Below, in pieces: positions 50,841 through 59,309 of a DNA stretch of 64,000 bases (its first letter is position 1; each line of letters begins with the position of its first letter). The stretch comes from Enterocloster asparagiformis (GTDB lineage: Bacteria > Bacillota > Clostridia > Lachnospirales > Lachnospiraceae): positions 1 to 64,000 of the forward strand of contig JAGZSY010000026.1 of NCBI GenBank assembly GCA_018380885.1, read 5' to 3'. The notes beneath the pieces are model-generated. The model had not been told where the DNA came from and searched no databases. It worked only from the letters and a program-made list of their open reading frames with translations. The translations under genes were made by a program, and so were the position numbers.

Positions 50841-51713
50841 ATGACGGGACTGTTATTCTTATTCGGGCTGTTTTTAGCCCTTGGTCTGTTCTTTCTGGCG
50901 GCCTCCCTGCTCCGGCTGCCCACCATCGGTGCGGCAAAGGCCATGCTGGGGACGGTGAAGCAGGAAAAGAAAGCGGCAAAAACCATTGAAACCTACCTGA
51001 TGACGGTGACGGTGCGGCTGGCAAAATACATCCGGATGGACGAATATAAGCGTAGCCGAATGAACAATGTGCTGAAAGCCAGCGGCATGAACCTGACGCC
51101 GGAGGTCTATCAGGCGTATGCGTTTGTGAAATCCGGAGCAATCCTGCTGGGAATCATCCCTTGTGTGTTTCTTCTGCCTCTTTTGTCGCCAGTAGTAGTA
51201 ATCCTCTCGGTGCTGGTTTATTTTAAGGAGAGCCAGAAAGCCGATGAACGGCTGAAAGCCAAGCGGGATGAGATCGAGGGCGAGCTGCCCCGTCTTGTCG
51301 CTACCATCGAGCAGGAGCTGAAAGCCAGCCGAAATGTGATCGGGATGCTGGAGCGGTTCAAGCAGAACGCGGGGACAGCCCTGACCGGGGAACTGGACAT
51401 CCTGCTGGCCGATATGCGCTCCTCCAACTATGAAGCGGCGCTCACCCGGTTTGAGGCAAGGCTCAATTCGCCCATGCTTTCCGATGTGGTGCGCGGGCTG
51501 ATCGGTGTGCTGCGTGGGGATGACAGCGCGGTGTATTTCCAGATGCTGTCCCATGATTTCAAGCAGATGGAGCTGCAGCGGTTAAAAGCACAGGCGCAGA
51601 AGATCCCTCCGAAAATCCGGGTATTCTCCTTTGCCATGCTGATGTGCTTCCTGCTGACTTATCTGGCCATCATCTGCTATGTGGCGGTGACCAGCCTTGG
51701 CGGGATGTTTTAA
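50841..51713 (+). CDS. TadC-like inner-membrane pilus platform protein
   Basis: 290 residues. Membrane segments at the N-terminus, near residues 95-130 and at the C-terminus; the T2SSF region holds ELPRLVATIEQELKASRNVIGMLERF. It resembles TadB in layout, as expected for the pair. ATG 50841 follows AGGAGGTG, which overlaps the tadB stop; an upstream TTG at 50820 lies inside tadB. Confidence 0.85.
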   Translation: MTGLLFLFGLFLALGLFFLAASLLRLPTIGAAKAMLGTVKQEKKAAKTIETYLMTVTVRLAKYIRMDEYKRSRMNNVLKASGMNLTPEVYQAYAFVKSGAILLGIIPCVFLLPLLSPVVVILSVLVYFKESQKADERLKAKRDEIEGELPRLVATIEQELKASRNVIGMLERFKQNAGTALTGELDILLADMRSSNYEAALTRFEARLNSPMLSDVVRGLIGVLRGDDSAVYFQMLSHDFKQMELQRLKAQAQKIPPKIRVFSFAMLMCFLLTYLAIICYVAVTSLGGMF

Positions 51714-51728
51714 GGAAGGAGGAACCCT

Positions 51729-52385
51729 ATGCTTTTGCGGGAATTGATTCAGAAATACCCAAATGACAGCTTCGACATGATGACACCGGGCGGTTTCGTA
51801 TTCCTCACACCGGTACAGGCCAAAGCGCTGCTGGCTGGGGAAAGCGTTATGGCGCATCCGGGAGATCCGGAGTGTTCCATCCGGATCGGCGCGGAGGATC
51901 TGCTCTCCCTGAAAATCTTGAGTGTGCGGCGGCAGAACCATGTCTGCCATATGTTTATGGATGAGGCGGAGAACGAGGAACAGACGGAAAACCAGAAAGA
52001 GGTGGAAGGAATGCAGGAACAGGATAAGGAACGGAAACTTAAGGAGCGGTTAAAGGCAAACTATGAAGCCTATATTCAGCAGTTAAAGCAGAAGCCTGCG
52101 CCTGACCTCATTGAGATGGCGTCCGAGATTGCCGCTGCTAAATTTATTTATGAGGAATTGAGCGTCGAGGGGGCATTCAGTGATTATACGGATTACCTGT
52201 TGCAGTTTGAGAATCCGCTGGAGGTGTTAAAGGACGGATGGATGTCGGAACAGAACTATGACCGCCACGAAGAACTGGATCACGCTCTTTGGAACATGGC
52301 GGAGAAAGGGATTGGCGAGGGTGAGTATCCGATGGTGGAGAAACCTGCCGCACCCGCTTCCAGACAGGGGGTGGTCATGTGCTGA
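51729..52385 (+). CDS. DUF3848-like element protein
   Basis: 218 residues. The C-terminal part (LKERLKANYEAYIQQLKQKPAPDLIEMASEIAAAKFIYEEL) matches DUF3848, a helical domain of Firmicutes conjugative elements. The N-terminal ~75 residues (DMMTPGGFVFLTPVQAKALLAGESV) form another small domain. Acidic linker between them. It overlaps the next gene by 7 bp. GGAAGGAGGAACC upstream. Confidence 0.65.
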   Translation: MLLRELIQKYPNDSFDMMTPGGFVFLTPVQAKALLAGESVMAHPGDPECSIRIGAEDLLSLKILSVRRQNHVCHMFMDEAENEEQTENQKEVEGMQEQDKERKLKERLKANYEAYIQQLKQKPAPDLIEMASEIAAAKFIYEELSVEGAFSDYTDYLLQFENPLEVLKDGWMSEQNYDRHEELDHALWNMAEKGIGEGEYPMVEKPAAPASRQGVVMC

Positions 52386-52786
52386 AGCGGCTCCGAAATG
52401 TTTGGAAAGACAGGCGGGCCGAGGGATATATTGATGTTGTTGTGCTGGTGTTGTGCGCCGTACTGGTACTGGCGCTGGCAATCCGGATACTGCCCGTGTT
52501 TGTGGTCAAGCAGCAGCTTGACACCTTTGCCACGGAGCTGGTGCGGGAAGCCGAGGTCACGGGCCGGGTCGGTTCAGAAACCAACCGTCGTGCCGCCATC
52601 CTGCGGGAAAAAACCGGCATTGATCCAACTATTTCATGGTCAACAAGCGGAAGAATCCAGCTCAACGAGGAAGTGACGGTCACCCTGACGCTCCGCCGCA
52701 ACATCGGCCTGTTTGGAAACTTTGGCTCGTTCCCCATTACCCTGCGGGCGCAGGCAACGGGGAAATCAGAAGTTTACTGGAAGTGA
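52379..52786 (+). CDS. DUF4320 minor pilin-like protein
   Basis: 135 residues: a basic head (LKRLRNVWKDRR), a prepilin-like AEGYIDVVVLVLCAVLVLAL helix, then a beta-rich extracellular part (VTVTLTLRRNIGLFGNF). DUF4320 proteins resemble TadE/TadF pseudopilins. Start GTG 52379. The AEGYID start of the helix matches the pilin-like gene at 45283, suggesting the same peptidase handles both. Confidence 0.8.
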   Translation: MLKRLRNVWKDRRAEGYIDVVVLVLCAVLVLALAIRILPVFVVKQQLDTFATELVREAEVTGRVGSETNRRAAILREKTGIDPTISWSTSGRIQLNEEVTVTLTLRRNIGLFGNFGSFPITLRAQATGKSEVYWK

Positions 52787-52798
52787 GGTGGGACACAG

Positions 52799-53359
52799 AT
52801 GGCAGATAAAATCAGACAAATGCTTAAAGACCGGCGCGGCGTGTCCTTCCCTCTGGTGATCGGCGTCACGCTGGCGCTTGTCATTGTTCTGTGCGGCGTG
52901 AGTGAATATTTCCGGCTGCAGATCATTGCTGCCGGAGTGAAGGAATCCGTGGAGGATGCGATTATCTCTACGGTCAACGACAACTATGCCGGTGTGTATC
53001 ACGGGGTGCGCGAGGGCTATTCGGGCGGCTATATGCCGGATGGCGATACCGGCTGGGAAACGGCGGTCAGCGAGAGCGACATCTATACTTACCTTGACAG
53101 TACCATCGGTACGGAACTTTCCGGTGGCAGGCACATCAAATATGTCGGTGATTCCAGCAACGCAATGGAGTTTGCCATTGACAGCCTGAACGTGACGATC
53201 CGTAATGCACCGTTGGCCCCGTCTGATCCCCGTAATGCCCAGCGGTTTGAGGCGGACGCGGTGATCCGGCTGGAAGTACCGGTGCGGTTTGGCGGTAGGC
53301 TCCTGCCCTCCATGCACATCACTTTGAAAGTGCAGGCCGGGTATATCGAAGTATTCTAA
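52799..53359 (+). CDS. TadE/TadG-like pseudopilin
   Basis: 186 residues: DRRGVSFPLVIGVTLALVIVLCG is a prepilin-like N-terminal helix after a basic head, then a long extracellular beta-rich part (EADAVIRLEVPVRFGGRLLPSMHITLKVQAG) without cysteines. It follows the DUF4320 gene by 12 bp; ribosome site AAGTGAGGTGGG. It is the third pilin-like protein of the locus, likely at the pilus tip or base. Confidence 0.75.
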   Translation: MADKIRQMLKDRRGVSFPLVIGVTLALVIVLCGVSEYFRLQIIAAGVKESVEDAIISTVNDNYAGVYHGVREGYSGGYMPDGDTGWETAVSESDIYTYLDSTIGTELSGGRHIKYVGDSSNAMEFAIDSLNVTIRNAPLAPSDPRNAQRFEADAVIRLEVPVRFGGRLLPSMHITLKVQAGYIEVF

Positions 53360-53461
53360 AAAACTTCGGGAGGAAACAGGGAAATTGCTGGACTTCCGGA
53401 AAAGTATATAGTATGTTGTGAACTACACAAAAAACAATATCCTGAAAAGGAGGAATCCCAT

Positions 53462-54067
53462 ATGAAATTGACAGAGAAAATGAAACGGAACCTTGCCATC
53501 GGAGGCGGCGCAGTGATTTGTGTCGGACTGATTGCAGCCATCAGCCTGCAGTTTGGAAAAGCGCCCGCAGGCGAGGACACGCTTCCGCAGGAAAGCCCTA
53601 CATCCTCGGAGATTGTGGTCGATCCCAGCAGCCTTGCCACCAGCACAACAGAACCAAGCACAGAAGAAAAAGAAGTAGTTGTAAAGCCCAATACGGATGC
53701 GGCTGCCGGGGATACCGAATCCAGCCAGCAGGTGGATACCAGACCGGCGCAGACGGATCAGACGGAGCAGAGCATCCAGCAGGAAGTCAGCAAACCCGCT
53801 GAACCGAGCGAGGAAGCGAAAAAAGATGCAACTAAAAAACCGGACGGAACCAGAGTGGATACACCGCCCACGCCGGTGGAGCATGAAAGTGTTGTAACAC
53901 CTACCGAACCGGAGCCTGCGCCCGACCAGCCACAGGCGGGAGATACGGAAAACGGGAAAATCTATATTCCGGGTTTTGGCTGGGTCGAGAACAATGGGGG
54001 CGGCGGTTCCGGCACAACAGCAAACGATATGTATGAGAATGGCAATAAGATCGGCAGCATGGACTAA
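53462..54067 (+). CDS. DUF6550-like membrane-anchored low-complexity protein
   Basis: 201 residues: a positively charged head, one membrane helix (LAIGGGAVICVGLIAAISL), then ~140 residues rich in Thr, Pro, Glu and Gln, and a conserved tail IYIPGFGWVENNGGGG. This layout fits DUF6550 of Clostridial conjugative elements. The disordered stalk with a terminal motif suggests it spans the cell wall. AAAGGAGGAATCCC upstream. Confidence 0.7.
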   Translation: MKLTEKMKRNLAIGGGAVICVGLIAAISLQFGKAPAGEDTLPQESPTSSEIVVDPSSLATSTTEPSTEEKEVVVKPNTDAAAGDTESSQQVDTRPAQTDQTEQSIQQEVSKPAEPSEEAKKDATKKPDGTRVDTPPTPVEHESVVTPTEPEPAPDQPQAGDTENGKIYIPGFGWVENNGGGGSGTTANDMYENGNKIGSMD

Positions 54068-54135
54068 AATAACATAAAAGAAATCGAGAAAGCATCGTGG
54101 AAATACGGTGCTTTTTTCGTGGAAAGGAGGCCGAC

Positions 54136-55830
54136 ATGAAGCAAAGAATCAGTTTTGCGCTGATATTGGTCATACTCTGTTCCCTGCTGTTCACCGTTCC
54201 GGCCTATGCTGTCGGCGAGGGAAATCTGGACGGCGGCGGTGGCGGAATGGGGCATGGTACCAGCCAAAACTTTTGGAATTCCGGAAATGAAGGTGTCCGG
54301 GTGACCGTGGTGCGGGTGAGTGATCATGCGCCGGTAACCCGCCCGATTGATTTGACAAATAAGAAACCAAGCATTGCTTATTCGTTTGGCAAGGTCAGTA
54401 AGGTGTCATATTCCGGAGGATTTTCTCTGACGCCGAACACCAGTGCATATGAGTATGTGAATCCGGCACAATCATTGCCCAAAATCATCAGCAGCAACGG
54501 CAGCAATAATATTGCCGCCATAAAAAGTTATTTTACCGATGAACAGGTCATCCGCAGCATTGCGAATATTACAGGGATGCAGTTCGATGTGTTGGTGAAC
54601 GGAGAATACCGTCTGCTGATCGAGCCAATTGCATATTACACTTTTCAGGGAGCTATGATTGCCACCACAGCCACAGAAGCTGCATTATATGATGAGCAGC
54701 TCGGCGGCGGCCTGCGCAGAAAAATGGTGTCCCTGACGCATAAAAATCTGCCACTGGCAATGTTCCTCGAAACGGCAGACCTCGGATATCCTGCATGGGG
54801 TGGCAGCCGTACTACAGCGGCATCCAACACGGATATCAAATCCAGCCTCGGCCTTGGCATTGTGCGGTTTAAGGATATGCCGCCTGATGCACCGGAGGTC
54901 AGCACCTTTGACTATATGTACCGCACCAATACTGAAGTCGTTACGGCGGTCGATGTACGAGGCGGCCAGAGTGATCCGGACAATCCGGTGTCGGTCACAT
55001 TCAACGTGGCAGGCCGCAGCTATACGGTCAATAACGTCTATTACCCATCCGGCGATAGCCAACTCGCTTGGATTCGCTGGACAACACCAGATGAACCGCA
55101 AACTATGACCATCACGGTGCATGTGCATGGCGGTGGTTCGGTCAGTAAGGGAACCATCAACGTAAACATCATCGACTTGGATGAAAACCCGCCACCCGAT
55201 CCTAATGCGGATGACCGCAACGATAGCTTCACTCGACCATCTGTGCCAAACAATGCACAGGTCACATCGGCCAGTTGGGGCATCTGGAGGCCTTGGTGGT
55301 ATGCCTATTGGGTGTGGCATTCTGATGGCGATGGCGGGGGCTGGTGGTGCGACCACGGCTGGTGGGAGTTTGATCTCGACCGTTATTCTGCCAGCCTGAC
55401 AGCATCCATGAGCATCACACCGGACATCAAAGCCCCTACAGCCAGCGGCAGGACACTGAAATCCGGGTACGGAATCAATGAAAAAGTCACCACCCGCGTC
55501 AGCACCAACCAAAGCTCGGCGGTCACGGCGGCACAGAATGCGGTCACCTATTTCCCGGAGTTTCAGTATCAGGGCTTTTGGCGGCTGCTCGACCGGATGG
55601 GCGGCGGCTATAACATGACGCACGAATTCAAAGAAAACCGCTACAGCACCTACAACCGCCGCACCCATTTCACACCGATCTGGTATCCGGATGGGAGTTA
55701 CACGCCTTATACATGGCTGATTGATTGCTGGACGCCTGCCGGGATGCTCTCCATGAACCTTACGGATTCGGTGACAATTAACGGAAACCTCTGGAGCGAC
55801 TGGCACATCGCGCCGAAGAATCCGGATTAA
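54136..55830 (+). CDS. Large secreted protein with a Trp-rich segment
   Basis: 564 residues with a clear signal peptide (ISFALILVILCSLLFTVPAYA, cleavage after AYA) and a Gly-rich start (GGGGGMGHG). No membrane anchor or sortase motif is seen. Residues ~381-414 contain about eleven Trp (SWGIWRPWWYAYWVWH, GGGWWC, GWWEF), followed by a repeat-free beta-type region. No family was recognised. It sits after the pseudopilin and stalk genes, so it may be a pilus-tip adhesin or surface factor (inference). ATG 54136 has AAAGGAGG upstream. Confidence 0.75.
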   Translation: MKQRISFALILVILCSLLFTVPAYAVGEGNLDGGGGGMGHGTSQNFWNSGNEGVRVTVVRVSDHAPVTRPIDLTNKKPSIAYSFGKVSKVSYSGGFSLTPNTSAYEYVNPAQSLPKIISSNGSNNIAAIKSYFTDEQVIRSIANITGMQFDVLVNGEYRLLIEPIAYYTFQGAMIATTATEAALYDEQLGGGLRRKMVSLTHKNLPLAMFLETADLGYPAWGGSRTTAASNTDIKSSLGLGIVRFKDMPPDAPEVSTFDYMYRTNTEVVTAVDVRGGQSDPDNPVSVTFNVAGRSYTVNNVYYPSGDSQLAWIRWTTPDEPQTMTITVHVHGGGSVSKGTINVNIIDLDENPPPDPNADDRNDSFTRPSVPNNAQVTSASWGIWRPWWYAYWVWHSDGDGGGWWCDHGWWEFDLDRYSASLTASMSITPDIKAPTASGRTLKSGYGINEKVTTRVSTNQSSAVTAAQNAVTYFPEFQYQGFWRLLDRMGGGYNMTHEFKENRYSTYNRRTHFTPIWYPDGSYTPYTWLIDCWTPAGMLSMNLTDSVTINGNLWSDWHIAPKNPD

Positions 55831-55844
55831 AGGAGGAACCCATT

Positions 55845-56309
55845 ATGGCTTATGAACGGATTGACAGACCGGAAGGCTGCCTTTACCACTATACTACCCG
55901 GAACCATCTGGACAACATTCTGCAGGATGGACGTATCCGGCGAATGGGCGATACCGAGTGCTGGTTCTGTACTTCACTCGAAGATACCCTGACGCTGATG
56001 AAAAATACGGTGATGATGGAGGGCAAGCCATACTATGGACTTGGCGGTGTGCTGAAGCGTTATCCTGCCTTTGCGCCGGAGGATTATGTTATTCTCAAGC
56101 TGGAGCCGCGTTTTCAGAGCGGCGATTGGGTGCATTGGAATCAGGGATTTCCACCCGGCGCTCCGCCAGAACTTCTGGAGGCAGGCCGGGCGTTCAGCCG
56201 CCTGAAGGTGGGCTATCGCGGAGATCTGAAATTCAGGGAACATCCGGAGATCATCGAGGTAGCCGCGCTGCTTCTGGAGCAGGAGCCGCAACAGCATCTT
56301 ACCATGTAA
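55845..56309 (+). CDS. Hypothetical protein with ADP-ribosyltransferase-like start
   Basis: 154 residues. The opening LYHYTTRNHLDNILQDGRIRR resembles the (L/V)YH-x-T-x-x-x-L-x-x-IL-x-x-G start of small ADP-ribosyltransferase-like and DarT-type enzymes; the second part has MEGKPYYGLGG and EIIEVAALLL. Later catalytic residues cannot be assigned with confidence. GGAGGAACCC upstream. It may act in entry or defence, but no evidence shows that. Confidence 0.6.
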   Translation: MAYERIDRPEGCLYHYTTRNHLDNILQDGRIRRMGDTECWFCTSLEDTLTLMKNTVMMEGKPYYGLGGVLKRYPAFAPEDYVILKLEPRFQSGDWVHWNQGFPPGAPPELLEAGRAFSRLKVGYRGDLKFREHPEIIEVAALLLEQEPQQHLTM

Positions 56310-56332
56310 CCATTTAACATCAGAAAAAGAAC

Positions 56333-56379
56333 AAAGACTGCAGAATCGGAATTGCTCTGGTTCTTGCGGTCTTTCCTTT
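56333..56379 (+). terminator. Terminator-like hairpin inside the transfer region
   Basis: AAAGACTGCAGAA pairs with TTCTTGCGGTCTTT, followed by CCTTTTT. It may be a partial terminator between the pilus genes and the DUF3852 gene. Confidence 0.65.
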
Positions 56380-56411
56380 TTCCTGAACCTCAAAATGAAG
56401 GGAGAAATCAG

Positions 56412-56747
56412 ATGAAAATGAAACGAATCGCTCTGCTTGTCTGCACTGTTGTCCTGACGGCCAGCGTGTTCTGTGTGCCTGCCTATGCGGCTTCCGGTGA
56501 TGTGGCCGGAGCTATCGAGGGTACATGGACAACCGCATCCCAGCAGATCAAGACGGTGGTGGACAACGTGGTGTTCCCTGCCATCGACCTAATCCTCGCC
56601 GTGTTTTTCTTCGCCAAACTCGGTACCGCTTACTTTGATTACAGGAAGCACGGACAGTTTGAATGGGCGGCTCCGGCAATCCTGTTCGCCTGCCTTGTGT
56701 TTACCTTAACTGCTCCGCTCTATGTGTGGCAGATACTCGGAATGTAA
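56412..56747 (+). CDS. DUF3852 family (VirB2-like) membrane protein
   Basis: 111 residues: a signal peptide (IALLVCTVVLTASVFCVPAYA), then two membrane helices (VFPAIDLILAVFFFAKLG and AILFACLVFTLTAPLYV). The size and topology resemble VirB2/TrbC conjugative pilins, and DUF3852 proteins stand at this place in Clostridial elements. ATG 56412 is behind AAGGGAGAA. Confidence 0.8.
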   Translation: MKMKRIALLVCTVVLTASVFCVPAYAASGDVAGAIEGTWTTASQQIKTVVDNVVFPAIDLILAVFFFAKLGTAYFDYRKHGQFEWAAPAILFACLVFTLTAPLYVWQILGM

Positions 56748-56765
56748 AAACGGAGGGAAAGAACG

Positions 56766-57335
56766 ATGGGATGCTGGGGAATAACTGCTTTTGAGTCGGA
56801 TGCGGGGCTGGATGCGGCTGGCTTTATCCGTGACCATCTGCCGGAGGACGGCAGACTGGAGCTTGAAAAACTGATCGGGGCTTTACGGCAGGATAGCTGG
56901 AACGCACCATCCGATGTTACAGACGGCGAGTCACATACCAGCCCGATGGCGCTGGCAGAGGTCGTGGTGAAATTTCTCGACCGCGATCTGGACGGACTGG
57001 ACTATGATGGGGACTGGGCAGCACAGGATAAGAAATTTAATACCATTACTTCCTTTACCGCATCCAGAGATTCCGTCCGATGGCTCCGGGATTATCTTAG
57101 CGACACATTAAAGTATGCTGTGAAAAATGCGGAGAAAGGACACAAATGGGGCGGCTGGTTTCAGAAAAAAGACTGGATAGATTGGCAGAACCACATGGCT
57201 GTGCTGATTGGACGTCTGGACGGGGTGCTTGCTGGAGATGGTTCCACGCTGGAACTATATTCTGGAGCGGCGCAAACGGCAGCCTATATGCCGGAACAGG
57301 CGCAGACCGGTAACTCAGGATTGTGTATGAAATGA
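56766..57335 (+). CDS. DUF4259 family protein
   Basis: 189 residues. MGCWGITAFESDAGLDAAGFIRDHL matches DUF4259 (MG-x-WG-x-x-x-F-x-xD-x-A-D). The family is of unknown function and is often found near toxin-immunity or mobile genes. The C-terminus is unassigned and carries the QAQTG phrase. GGAGGGAAAGAACG upstream. Confidence 0.75.
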   Translation: MGCWGITAFESDAGLDAAGFIRDHLPEDGRLELEKLIGALRQDSWNAPSDVTDGESHTSPMALAEVVVKFLDRDLDGLDYDGDWAAQDKKFNTITSFTASRDSVRWLRDYLSDTLKYAVKNAEKGHKWGGWFQKKDWIDWQNHMAVLIGRLDGVLAGDGSTLELYSGAAQTAAYMPEQAQTGNSGLCMK

Positions 57336-57360
57336 AATCGGCAGAAAAGGAGAAAATGCT

Positions 57361-57789
57361 ATGACTTTTTTTGAACAGGAGCTTCGCAAACTCTTTGACC
57401 ATGACGCGGTGTTTGCAGATACGCGCTTTGTCGGCAACGCCTGCTACGGCAGGCTGACCGATAGCATCCGGGTAAAAATCAACTTCCAGACCGGCGGTAC
57501 TTCCAACCAATATGACCGGCTGAAGGTGACGCTTCTCAACCGGAATGAAGGGCCGATTGACAGCATGGTGCTGCGGTTTAAGGATTTGTGGGGTGTGAAA
57601 GCCACCAGTAATCCTAACTTCCGCGATGGGGTCAGCCCCCATATCTGGGATGACTATGGGAAAGCAAGCTGGTATGTGTATCATCCGAATAAGACCGACT
57701 ACAAGCAGCTTGCCGAGGCGGTTGGGACATACCTGCAGGTGTTTCAGGAGCCGGTGCAGGGTCAGGAGATGGGACAAAAGATGTGCTGA
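57361..57789 (+). CDS. Hypothetical element protein
   Basis: 142 residues, unrecognised. Predicted alpha/beta soluble protein (MTFFEQELRKLFDHD, RLKVTLLNRNEGPIDSMVLRF). It ends QEMGQKMC, again like the short Q/M-rich tails of neighbours. AAAAGGAGAAAATGCT upstream. Confidence 0.6.
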   Translation: MTFFEQELRKLFDHDAVFADTRFVGNACYGRLTDSIRVKINFQTGGTSNQYDRLKVTLLNRNEGPIDSMVLRFKDLWGVKATSNPNFRDGVSPHIWDDYGKASWYVYHPNKTDYKQLAEAVGTYLQVFQEPVQGQEMGQKMC

Positions 57790-57899
57790 CCTTGCGGCGG
57801 CTGTGTTTCTATGGCTGGTTTTACAACTGTGGTGCGTATTTTGATTCGGTCATACAAGTAATCGAACACTTCAGCCAAGGAAGGAAGTGAGAATCAAAC
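57790..57899. other. Short non-coding gap
   Basis: No gene or clear site is seen except the ribosome site AAGGAAGTGAG of the TrbL-like gene. Confidence 0.5.
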
Positions 57900-58802
57900 G
57901 TGTTTATATGGGACTTCGTCGCCGAAACCGTACTGGGTCAGATTATTGATTGGATTTATGGCCAGATCGTAGGGTTCCTCGGCGACTTTTTCATGCAGAT
58001 GGGAAATATGGGAGCGGATTTGTTCGAGATGAGCTGGGTACAGTCCATCGTGCTGTTCTTTTCTTATCTGGCTTGGGCGCTGTATGTCACCGGCCTTGTG
58101 GTGTCTGCCTTTGAATGCGGCATCGAGTATCAGACCGGGCGCGGCAGCGTAAAGGAAAGCACCTTAAACGCCATTAAAGGGTTTATGGCTGTCAGCCTGT
58201 TCACCGTTGTGCCGGTGGAGCTTTATAAACTCTGCGTATCCCTGCAGGGCAGCTTCACGGTGGGAATCACCGGTCTGGGCGAGGATTTTGGGACGGTAGC
58301 CTCCGGCATTATCACTTCCCTGCAGGACGCAGGGACATGGGAGCAGGCGGCCACCTCTGGGGCGCTGGGCGGTCTGACCAGCATCACCAGCCCGATCCTG
58401 ATGATTTTTATCTTAATCATGATGGGATACGCCATTATAAAGGTGTTTTTTGCCAATTTAAAACGTGGAGGTATCCTGCTGATCCAGATTGCGGTGGGCA
58501 GCCTTTATATGTTCAGTGTTCCACGGGGATACATCGACGGCTTTGTAAGCTGGTGTAAGCAGGTCATCGGTTTGTGTCTGACCACCTTTCTGCAGGCGAC
58601 CGTGCTGATAGCCGGGTTGATGGTCATAAAGGATCATGCCCTGCTGGGACTTGGACTGATGCTGTCCGCAGGTGAAATCCCCCGTATCGCCGGACAGTTT
58701 GGCCTGGATACCGGCACAAGGGCCAACGTGATGGGAGCCGTGTATGCGGCGCAGGGAGCGGTAAACCTGACGCGAACCATCGTACAGACGGTAGCGAAGT
58801 AA
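57900..58802 (+). CDS. TrbL/VirB6-like conjugation channel protein
   Basis: 300 residues with about six to seven membrane segments (for example IVLFFSYLAWALYVTGLVVSAF and SITSPILMIFILIMMGYAIIKVFF). Size and topology match VirB6/TrbL polytopic proteins that line the type IV secretion channel in the membrane. Start GTG 57900 with AAGGAAGTGAG upstream. It is the first large core gene of the secretion block that includes PrgI and VirB4. Confidence 0.82.
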   Translation: MFIWDFVAETVLGQIIDWIYGQIVGFLGDFFMQMGNMGADLFEMSWVQSIVLFFSYLAWALYVTGLVVSAFECGIEYQTGRGSVKESTLNAIKGFMAVSLFTVVPVELYKLCVSLQGSFTVGITGLGEDFGTVASGIITSLQDAGTWEQAATSGALGGLTSITSPILMIFILIMMGYAIIKVFFANLKRGGILLIQIAVGSLYMFSVPRGYIDGFVSWCKQVIGLCLTTFLQATVLIAGLMVIKDHALLGLGLMLSAGEIPRIAGQFGLDTGTRANVMGAVYAAQGAVNLTRTIVQTVAK

Positions 58803-58818
58803 GAAAGGATGTGAGCGA

Positions 58819-59196
58819 ATGAGCAGTAATAAACTGGTGTATATCGCATCTCCCTATGCCGGGGATGTGGAGGCAAACGTGGCCTTCGCTAAAGCGGCCT
58901 GCCACTATGCGATGGAACAGGGAGCCACGCCCATAGCTGTCCATCTACTGTATCCGCAGATACTGGATGATAGTATTCCGGCAGAGCGCAAGGCAGGAAT
59001 CAGAATGGGCCTGCGGGTGTTGGAAGCCTGTGATGAGCTGTGGCTGTGCGGCGACCGGATATCACACGGGATGCGGGCCGAACTTGCCGCTGCCGAACAG
59101 CTTGACATTCCGGTGCGCCGGATCACTGATATCCCGCAGCAAGTGTTGGAACCGGCTGAAATCCTTGCGGGGATGACGGCGGCGCTGATGATGTAA
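58819..59196 (+). CDS. DUF4406/DUF7768-like nucleoside 2-deoxyribosyltransferase-fold protein
   Basis: 125 residues. LVYIASPYAGDVEANVAFAKAACHYAMEQGATPIAVHLLYPQILDD and LRVLEACDELWLCGDRISHGMRAEL match DUF4406-type proteins, related in fold to nucleoside deoxyribosyltransferases. A role in nucleotide or base salvage is possible. It starts 16 bp after the TrbL-like gene behind AAGGATGTGAG. Confidence 0.8.
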   Translation: MSSNKLVYIASPYAGDVEANVAFAKAACHYAMEQGATPIAVHLLYPQILDDSIPAERKAGIRMGLRVLEACDELWLCGDRISHGMRAELAAAEQLDIPVRRITDIPQQVLEPAEILAGMTAALMM

Positions 59197-59309
59197 CATT
59201 GGTACATCTGCTTCCCTTTTGCAGAAATCCTTGTTGGGTATCGTCATAGCTTTATCCTGACATTGTCGATATACTTGGCTTGTAAAATTAAGAGAAAGGA
59301 AACGAGCAT

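Noticed and set aside
54685..55806. A 373-codon minus-strand frame opposite the Trp-rich protein
   Set aside because: It is the shadow of the plus-strand gene, which has a signal peptide and a ribosome site; the minus frame has neither.
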